Below, in pieces: positions 56,860-64,000 of a stretch of 64,000 nucleotides of DNA. How positions within the stretch are numbered: the stretch's first letter is position 1; each line of letters opens with the position of its first letter. The DNA comes from Siphonodentalium dalli (taxonomy: Eukaryota > Mollusca > Scaphopoda > Gadilida > Siphonodentaliidae). The notes below the pieces were generated by a model. That model saw only the letters and a program-made list of their open reading frames with translations. It was not told the origin of the DNA and searched no databases. The stretch lies in the NCBI GenBank assembly GCA_032622095.1, contig CP136062.1, positions 54,169,849-54,233,848 of the forward strand, written 5' to 3'. The translations under genes and the position numbers were made by a program.

Positions 56860-57396
56860 AAGTCGAGAAAGGGTCAATAACTCTAAAATAAAAAACATAA
56901 AACATTTCTAGGTCGAAAATGGCAATAACTCTGCCAAATTAACTGGAAAATGATGGAATATAAGCTTGGACAAAAGATGCGTCCCATGATGTACGATTCT
57001 ATGTTGAAAAATGGCAATAACTCCACCAAAATGACTCCGACTTGCAGGTGTGCAGGTTCCCATGCTGGCCGACGTCTGTGCCAAGTTGTAACCAAATTTA
57101 CTGGATAATGACGGAATACAGACTCTGACAATAGAGGTGTCTCAGGTTGTACAAACACAGGTCAAAAAAGAGCATTAACTCCATCAGAATGAGTCTGACC
57201 GAACTCAAAATCGCAGGTGTGCAGGTTCCCATGCTGGTTGATATATGTGTCAAGTTTAACAACAAATGACCATAAAATGACAGAATACAGACTCGGACAA
57301 TGTTCCAGATGGATGGAGTCAATGGATGGAAGCCCACACACATGGATGAAGGTCGTTACATTTGTTCACCGACGGAATGTCGGGTGACAATAAAGA
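56860..57396 (+). repeat. Core-repeat module block with terminal hairpin
   Basis: Three units with TCGAAAATGGCAATAACTC, CTGACAATA or TTGGACAAAA, CAGGTGTGCAGGTTCCCATG and CTGGATAATGACGGAATACA, related to family 3. It ends with GATGGATGGAGTCAATGGAT and an imperfect hairpin TTGTTCACCGAC/GTCGGGTGACAA (57363-57390) followed by TAAAG. Probably another Helentron/HINE-like element; its 5' end is not resolved. Confidence 0.6.
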
Positions 57397-57788
57397 AGGA
57401 TAACTCTAGAATGGAAAACGTGAACAATGTTATTGGCCCGTATTTTAAAAGGCCTCCTGATAGCTAACAATCATAAAATTTTTGACAACCCATGTCTAAG
57501 ACATCAGGATGGATTTAATCCAATATATTCTCACCTGCCTATTAATCATGACGTCACATTTATTCATTTCTGGTTTAATTGGCAGGTAATCACGATTATT
57601 TATTTTGAGGCAAAAGAGAGCGTCGACCAAGCTAATCATGATAAAAACGTCTGTTTACATTCCGTACTCTAAAAAACCTGGTTTTCAAACTCGTCCGAGA
57701 TATTGTTGCAAGAGACTCATATATCAAATATGGTTTGAATCAGTTAATATTTAATTGAGTTATCGTGCTAACGGTGAAACAAGAGGTG

Positions 57789-58900
57789 GCATCAGAGATG
57801 CTGTCTCGTTTTCGGTGGCTACCGCCGGTGGCTACCGCCAATTGGTGTGCATCAGTATCGGTGGACTAATTAATAGGTAAAATCGAAAAATGACTAATTA
57901 AGGGCCATAACTCTATCAAATTTTATCGGGCCAGGCTGGTTTTCGAACTCGTCCGAAATATTCTTGGCAAGTACGTCTAGCTATTCCAAATGTTAAACAA
58001 ATCGGAGGACGTTTGTTGAAGTTATCGCGCTAACGAGCTAAAAATTCACGAAAAATGACTAATTAAGGGCCATAACTCTATCAATTTTTTTTTCGAACTC
58101 GTCCAGGATATTATTGGAAGACACTTATATACCAAATTTTTGTTGAATCGGATGACGTTTGTTGAAGTTATCGCGCTAACGAGCTCAAAATTCGTACAAA
58201 ATGACTACTTAAGGACCATAACTCTATAAAATTTTATCGGACCGGGCCGGTTTTCTAACTCGTCCGAGGTATTCTTGGGAGACACCTATATATCAAAATT
58301 TCAATCTAATAGGATGATGTTTGTTAAATTATCGCGCTAACGAGCTGAAAATTTGTGGAAAAAATGACTAATTAAGGGACATAACTCTATCAAATTTTAT
58401 CGGACCAGGCCGGTTTTCGAACTCGTCCGAGATATTCTTGGGAGACACCTATATACCAAATTTCAATCAAATCGGATAACGTTTGTTGAAGTTATCGCGC
58501 TAAAGAGCTGAAAATTCGTGAAAAATGACTAATTAAGGGCCATAACTTTATCAAATTTTATCGGACCAGGCCGGTTTTCGAACTCGTCCGAGATATTCTT
58601 GGGAGACACCTATATCACAAATTTCAATCGAATCAGATAACGTTTGTTGAAGTTGTTGCGCTAACGAGCCTAAAATCAGTGAAAAATGGCAAAGGGCCAT
58701 AACTCTGTAATAAATGTGCGGACGAACCCGATTGTTTGTCTGCAGCTTATTTGCATGGATATGTACTCACACACCAAATTTTTTTAAATCCGTCAATAAA
58801 CGGTTGAGTTATAAGCAAAACAGGCCGCCTGACCGATAGCCCGCCCACCCGCCCGCCGTCCCTCATCAACTATAAGTCGAGTTTTGGAAAAAAACTCAAC
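57789..58900 (+). mobile_element. Helentron/HINE-like element with 160-bp core array
   Basis: A short palindrome GCATC-AGA-GATGC (57789-57801) is followed by five core units (GACTAATTAAGGGCCATAAC at about 57892, 58053, 58202, 58363 and 58526) with TTTCGAACTCGTCC, GGAGACACCTATATA and GTTATCGCGCTAACGAGC. After a diverged unit comes a hairpin GAGTTTT/AAAACTC (58879-58885 with 58891-58897) ending CAACTAAAA. The 5' rule seen in families 1-3 is weak here. Confidence 0.55.
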
Positions 58901-58914
58901 TAAAAATGTTGAAA

Positions 58915-59331
58915 TTTACTAAGTCGAAAATGGTTAATAACTCGGTAAAAAAAAATATTTTTCCGTCATCTATATACATGTTGCACATCACCAATATGTG
59001 GGTAACAATACTCTGAAGTTTCAAATATCTACGAACAAAACTGTAGTCCATCTGAGGAGTTGATTACACCATGAAGGTACCCTCATACTGAAGTCGAAAA
59101 GGGTTAATAACTCCATCAAAAAATAATTATTCCGTCATCTATATATATACATGTTGCACATCTTCAATATATCGGCAACAATATTCTGAAGTTTCAAATC
59201 TCTGGGATGAAATCTGTAGGAGGAGATGATTACACCATGAAGGTACTCAAAAGTGTGATGGACGGACGAAAAGACGGACGGAGCCCGTTTCTATAGTCCC
59301 CCGAAAAATCTATTTTTCGGGGGACAATAAA
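58915..59331 (+). repeat. Two-unit module block with 13-bp terminal hairpin and AATAAA
   Basis: Two units share AGTCGAAAA-GGTTAATAACTC, TTCCGTCATCTATATA, ACATGTTGCACATC and GATTACACCATGAAGGTAC, then GATGGACGGACGAAAAGACG. The hairpin GTCCCCCGAAAAA-TCTA-TTTTTCGGGGGAC (59296-59325) is perfect and AATAAA follows at 59326. Confidence 0.7.
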
Positions 59332-60149
59332 TCTGCGGATTGGTGAATATTTCTCGGTATGTTGAGTAAATATATGTTATTCCCGATGACACTTGAGTCG
59401 CTTGACAAATGGAAATGTGGTTTAACAGCAAGACAAATTTGACAAAGAGGTTCAGTCTTTCAATGAAGTCCAAACATGTAGTACATAATCTTTGGAATTT
59501 GGCCAAGCAAGGACACCATGTATTTTTGGGTGGGTTTTAAGCTCTAATTCTATACAATTTTTTCAACCAATCGCAGTGAGTGGTTTCTTCTAGACAAGAA
59601 GAGGGCAGTGTATTTGTCCATTGGTTATTTTGATTTACGGTGCACGTGCATCATTGCGCTGAAGGAAGAGGCGTGGCATAACTGACATTCATATCGATCT
59701 ATCACCTGATCAGTCGTCGATTCATTTTGGTGCATTCTCTTGCAATACTATTATACGCAGGGAAGTCGGAGGGTTTGTGTAATATTGTGAGCGAAAGGGG
59801 GACGTATCCTGGGTTTTCATATTCCCTTCCCTCATTCCGTTAGTTGTTCTAAATGTTGTTTAATATGATGATTGAATATTGAAAAAAATGTGAGCCTGCA
59901 AAACGATATTTACACATGGGTACACTGAGTAACATAAACCGCACGACCACACGCTTTCTGTGTGTTTTGATTGCACGCATGGATGTTACGCTTGGATTTA
60001 AACACTTAAATAACTTGATTTAGGCTTGAGTTAAATTATTTGTTTGTACACGCTTTTGATTGGCTGGCACCCATTGATTGCCGAGGACATTACAATTAGT
60101 TTATTTTAGACGATATTAGTGATGATATGGAAATTTTAACTGGGTATTG

Positions 60150-60178
60150 TTGATTAATAGGGAAACTGCCCAGCACTA
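60150..60178 (-). mobile_element. Right end of a hAT-like element
   Basis: The minus strand begins TAGTGCTGGGCAGTTTCCC, the end type seen at 48053-48924. The expected left end is not visible; ACTCTAAT follows on the right and GCTCTAAT occurs at 59541-59548, but without a matching inverted end there. Confidence 0.4.
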
Positions 60179-60599
60179 ACTCTAATGATAGGCCATAAAA
60201 CTATAAAAAAAACACCAATTATCAAACTGAGTTTTTTATTGCGTTCTGGTTTGCGTTCACGAATTTGATTGATCTTTCAATATCCAACTTCCTGCTGTCC
60301 GCAGATTGAATATTGGAACACATTTTACCAATAAACTAAGGGGGTTTGCACAGCTTGTGGTGACAATATACCTGATAGTTATCGTTGCCAATGGTCTTTT
60401 GTTGAATATCCACACATACACCGTTGTATGTAGCTCCTATTTGATATTTGAAACATATTTCCTAATTTTGTGTTACCCAGTTTACAACTACGATGATATC
60501 CAAATCGTAATAAAATGGTCCAACGCAGGCCATTTTTTTCTATGCGACTATGCCTGAGAATCAAAACCATTTTTTTGCCTTATACAATGTATTATATTA

Positions 60600-60612
60600 T
60601 AAAAAAAAATTA

Positions 60613-60654
<42 letters not shown>

Positions 60655-60700
60655 TTTTTTTTATTGAGCAAGACATTCAATCTAGATTTTTTTTTCTTTT
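60600..60700. repeat. (TA)n and T-rich low complexity
   Basis: TTTATATATATATA run at about 60620-60650 flanked by A and T runs. Confidence 0.9.
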
Positions 60701-60709
60701 TAAGAGTAA

Positions 60710-60880
60710 ATATTTTCGAAAAAGGGCCATACTCAGTTAAAAATAGTAGGATCAAACCCATATTCGAACTCGATCTGTCTTTTGGGCTGAGAAATTCATA
60801 TACAAATTTTGGTTCCGATCAAAAAGTTATGGCACCAAGTGTAAAGTGTCTATGGACAGACAGATGGCTAGACTAACAAA
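60710..60880 (+). repeat. Solitary AAGGGCCATA module
   Basis: AAAAAGGGCCATACTCAGTT, AACCCATATTCGAACTCG and TTGGTTCCGATCAAAAAGTT match modules at 41.1, 44.4 and 45.2 kb; it ends with a GACAGACAGATGGC tail. Degenerate TATGTGGCTA words follow to 60985. Confidence 0.65.
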
Positions 60881-62135
60881 TGGGTAGATATGTGGCTATG
60901 AGTTATGTGGCTAAAATAATTATGTGTCTCTAATTTTTATGTGGCTTCTCAAGTAGCCATAAAATTTTATGTGGCTATAAAGTAGTTGATAGTGATAAAA
61001 TTTCATATTATGGAATCATAAAATGTGGGAATTGTAGCAGAAGCTGATTAAAACTCAAAAACTTGCTCACAGCAACTAGGACAGTGGAATAGGAGAAACT
61101 GACAGGTTGGTGATTGAGTGAGTGACTAGCCACATAACTGTCCGAACACCTCCTATTGACAAATCATGGAGTCTAAATCAATGGACTTTTAGTTTCCCAC
61201 TTTTGAGTGACTTCAAAATTAAATAGGCTGATTAGGTGAAATAGATCATTTTTGAAGGATCATCTAAACTCTGTTACCTGGCTAGCCACGTAACAGAAGT
61301 TAATCACATACATATCCATTTCACAAAATCATAGCCACATATTAAAGTAGTCATTTTTAAACGCGGATGGACGGATGGACGACAAGTGGTCATTCCGGAT
61401 GTCGACACTATGTTTACCATACTATATCATATCATAAAAAATATCATGTAAAAATTTACGTACCTACCCTAATTTTATCACTTCGTTAGCGGAAACATAC
61501 AATCTTGTTTGTTTTTTTGCCCAAATAATCCCATTGACAATTTCATAAATACTAATTCCATGACCAGGATTAAATTGAACTGATATTACCGCAGCATCTA
61601 TATCGTTGATTTTGATTTTATCGGTAAGTTTTGATTACAGAGGAATTCAGTGAAATTTCTTAATATTTAAATGGAAATTAAATATAATACACATATTGAT
61701 CAACCTATTTTGATCCCCGGTACATGACAACAACTAGCAAATAACATTTAATTTGAGGTTGGAAGATTATTAGCTGCTTTAAGACACAGAATATAATGAA
61801 TCAAGGAACTGGAACAGGAGATTAAAACATATATGTATCGAGTATTGACAATGTAACAAGGATTCACCACATCCCTTCTGAAATTATGATTGGTAACAGT
61901 TTTAAAACTGGTTGGTCAGAGTTATGTTCAGAGACAAATTTCCTCATGTATATTGCACTTACATTAGAGACCTGACCCCAGACCCATATGTCGATATCAC
62001 TTTGCTTGGCGATGAGTTGAAGCTTATCTGGTAGGCAACTCCAAATTTGGCAGCAGCTTATCTCCTTTGGCACTCATTTGTGAATCTAAATAACAAGATG
62101 ATACTTTAAACATTAAATATTTTCATTTTGTTCAG

Positions 62136-62286
62136 GACATGATCAGCCCATTGCCAGAGTGTGACAGATGTCCTGCCCAGGAAGATAACATAGGCCTCTG
62201 TAGTTGTGCTCCTGGTCCCAGTGATCTGCATTATGGTAACAACATTTTCCCCCAATATTTCTGCTCACACAACCCTAGCTGTCACA
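62136..62286 (+). CDS. Cysteine-rich internal exon, protein unidentified
   Basis: A 151-bp exon with a pyrimidine-rich acceptor TTTCATTTTGTTCAG (ending 62135) and a consensus donor GTAAGT (62287). Only one frame is open across it; the other two meet stops within the first 30 bases. It gives 50 codons plus one base (phase 0 in, phase 1 out): DMISPLPECDRCPAQEDNIG, LCSCAPGPSDLHYG, NNIFPQYFCSHNPSCH. Six cysteines, spaced C-x2-C-x9-C-x-C-x18-C-x5-C, suggest an extracellular disulphide-bonded segment. I do not recognise the family. No partner exon in compatible phase was found in the 1.7 kb to the window end. Confidence 0.55.
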
Positions 62287-62289
62287 GTA

Positions 62290-64000
62290 AGTGGAGAAAT
62301 ATTGCTATTATTTTCTAAGTTTCCAGCTGAGTTGTTTTTAAAATATTATTTATTGAATTATTTTCTAAACCTTCAACAGTTTTCATTTTATCCCTTTGAA
62401 CCCTAGAATATATATGTAAAACACCCCATTCCCTGGGTTGTAGAACAAAATTGGGATGTTTCAAATGATATCTAAACCACTTTACAATAGAATCACATTG
62501 GTATATATAATATCAATTACATGTAGGATGCAGTAATTTAGAAAACATTATGAATTATTGTATAAATGAGTCCTTGTCCAGTGGTTGAGCTTGCTACATA
62601 TATATCATGCCCACTAACAGTTATCCCCAGGTTTCCCTATGAATAGGAACAGTATATTTATTGACATCATATGTACATGTATGTGACAGATGTTTATTAG
62701 CCTATTTTTTCAGCAGTTGACCAGCAATACACAATTGGTTAAATGATAATCAAATCACAATAAACAGAACGATCTGTTTGTTATTATGGGGCATATGTTG
62801 ATACTAGATTTGGTTGTTCTTACTTTTTCTGGTTTAATTGTTTGAGATTTTGCGACGTCATGGCAGAGAATGTAAAAATCATGACAATTCAGCGTAACTG
62901 TCGCCCGTATGCTGGACATAGCCCAACATGTCATATATGGAAAGAGTGGAGTATTTAGTACTGGCAGGTTATTATCCTGTCCGTACAAATGTTGAATAAT
63001 AGTCAAAAACATAACCCTCCCCCAATGTTATAAAATATGAAATAAAGCCATCACTGGGGATTGGATCAAAGAATGACACAAACAAGAAAGGGAAATCCCC
63101 AGTGGTATATATAGTATATCATTGTAATGACTACATGGAGGGATATTTCATTAGTCCATCTTATCAGTTGGAGAAATAGTAAACAAAAACTTAAGACGAA
63201 ATCATCCACACAAATGTGGCGGTGAGGACTGTACATGTAGTTCAGAATGAAAAGATTTAAGCAAACGTTAGGAATTACTTTGTGCTGAATACAAAGAAGA
63301 AACAAAAAGTGTGAAATTTATATCCATGTCTCGTCTTAGTAGACAATCAAAATACAAGATGGTGCCCAATGTGGCGGCTAATTTTAATGTCAACACTGCA
63401 AATAACGAATACGAAAGCTGGACAAAATGTATCATATGGTAGTTTAAATTGTAGCGACATATTGTTTATATTGTGTGCTTATATAAGATGCCGATATGTT
63501 GTTTGATTGACGATTTGTAATATCTCAAATTAACTTTCTTATACCTTGATCGATCAGCTTTGTATGGGCGCATAAACCGTGTCTCTCGTTCTGCCTTTGG
63601 TTTGGTAGTATCCTATATCAGGTTCTAAATGTCAGATTCTCAGCTATGACACAGATGATACAAGGATGTTGTGCACTATATTCCGCCAGAATTAGCACTG
63701 GATGGATATTTTAGTTGTTGAATGTTTAGGTTGTTTTGCTGCTGATTATCAGGAAATTTGTTTAAAATATTTGGAGAAAGACAAACCAACAAAAATAAAA
63801 ATCACTCAGCGAAATTCCGAGAATGACTTCAATAGTTCAATTGGCTGAATTACCGCATTAACGGCAGCCAGCCAATAGATGTGTAATAAATAGAATTATC
63901 ATCTATCGATCTCAGTGCGCATTTTGACTATTGTTTGACATATTTGATGTCATTTAGAGATGGTAAAGCATTAACAATATGCAGGCATCTGGCAGTATTA
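62290..64000. other. No recognisable feature
   Basis: AT-rich sequence, probably intron or intergenic. Two minus-strand frames (62755-63012, 63066-63305) show no motif, splice support or repeat identity. Confidence 0.5.

Noticed and set aside
59549-60178. Full hAT element with GCTCTAAT/ACTCTAAT duplication
   Set aside because: Only the right end matches TAGTGCTGGGC; the sequence after GCTCTAAT has no matching inverted end.
61470-61640. Minus-strand open frame containing DIDAAVISVQFNPGHGISIY
   Set aside because: Reads like protein but has no ATG and no acceptor AG between the upstream stop and the frame start.
61968-62030. Micro-exon reading LTPDPYVDITLLGDELKL, resembling a C2-domain strand
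   Set aside because: Joining it to the exon at 62136 gives an immediate stop, and the opposite strand is equally open with its own GTAAGT; too short to decide.

Overview
The window looks like intergenic and intronic DNA from an invertebrate animal. A marine mollusc, most likely a bivalve, is the best guess. That guess is inference: AT-rich sequence, rare short exons with GT/AG borders, a tRNA-headed and a 5S-rRNA-headed SINE, and very many Helitron/Helentron-type elements built on tandem core repeats and GACGGACGGAC-like microsatellites. No species marker is visible and no database search was run. There is no bacterial-style gene, operon, CRISPR array or rRNA operon, and no open frame longer than about 170 codons. 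Almost every listed open frame falls inside a repeat.

Protein-coding content is thin. Two phase-compatible exons on the + strand (12059-12151 and 13289-13485) encode most of an F5/8 type C (discoidin-like) domain. A 151-bp cysteine-rich exon lies at 62136-62286 (+). Weaker single-exon candidates are on the - strand at 35652-35789, 46430-46717 and 52366-52506. Decayed C2H2 zinc-finger pieces sit in the arms of an inverted repeat at 38860-39845.

Region by region. 0.9-3.4 kb: a non-autonomous DNA transposon with CCTGG direct repeats. 3.5-9.0 kb: a composite element with inverted minisatellite termini and a 9-bp direct repeat, carrying a tandem pair of another repeat and four head-to-tail Helitron-like units. 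9.3-9.7 kb: a tRNA-derived SINE. 10.5-11.9 kb: a tandem duplication with a Helitron-like element sitting cleanly between A and T at the unit junction. 12-13.5 kb: the discoidin exons. 13.7-16.55 kb: a reverse-oriented Helitron-like element. 16.7-17.8 kb: a CpG-rich repeat, then a 22-bp-phased array of 12-bp palindromes inside inverted repeats. 21.3-24.7, 30.6-32.4, 37.9-38.7, 41.5-45.2 and 49.5-51.0 kb: three families of one architecture (5' palindrome centred on CAATG, core repeats, 3' hairpin). 27.6-34.8 kb: MITEs with TA or TTAA borders and a nested hAT-like element. 35 kb: a 5S-derived SINE dimer. 48.05, 53.3 and 56.1 kb: three hAT-type non-autonomous elements, each with a perfect 8-bp target duplication. 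56.9-60.9 kb: more core-repeat modules and terminal hairpins.

No autonomous transposase, Rep/helicase or reverse transcriptase frame was found, so all elements would depend on enzymes encoded elsewhere. The most notable structures are the palindrome-phased array at 17.4-17.8 kb and the shared 5'-palindrome/3'-hairpin rule linking otherwise unrelated repeat families.
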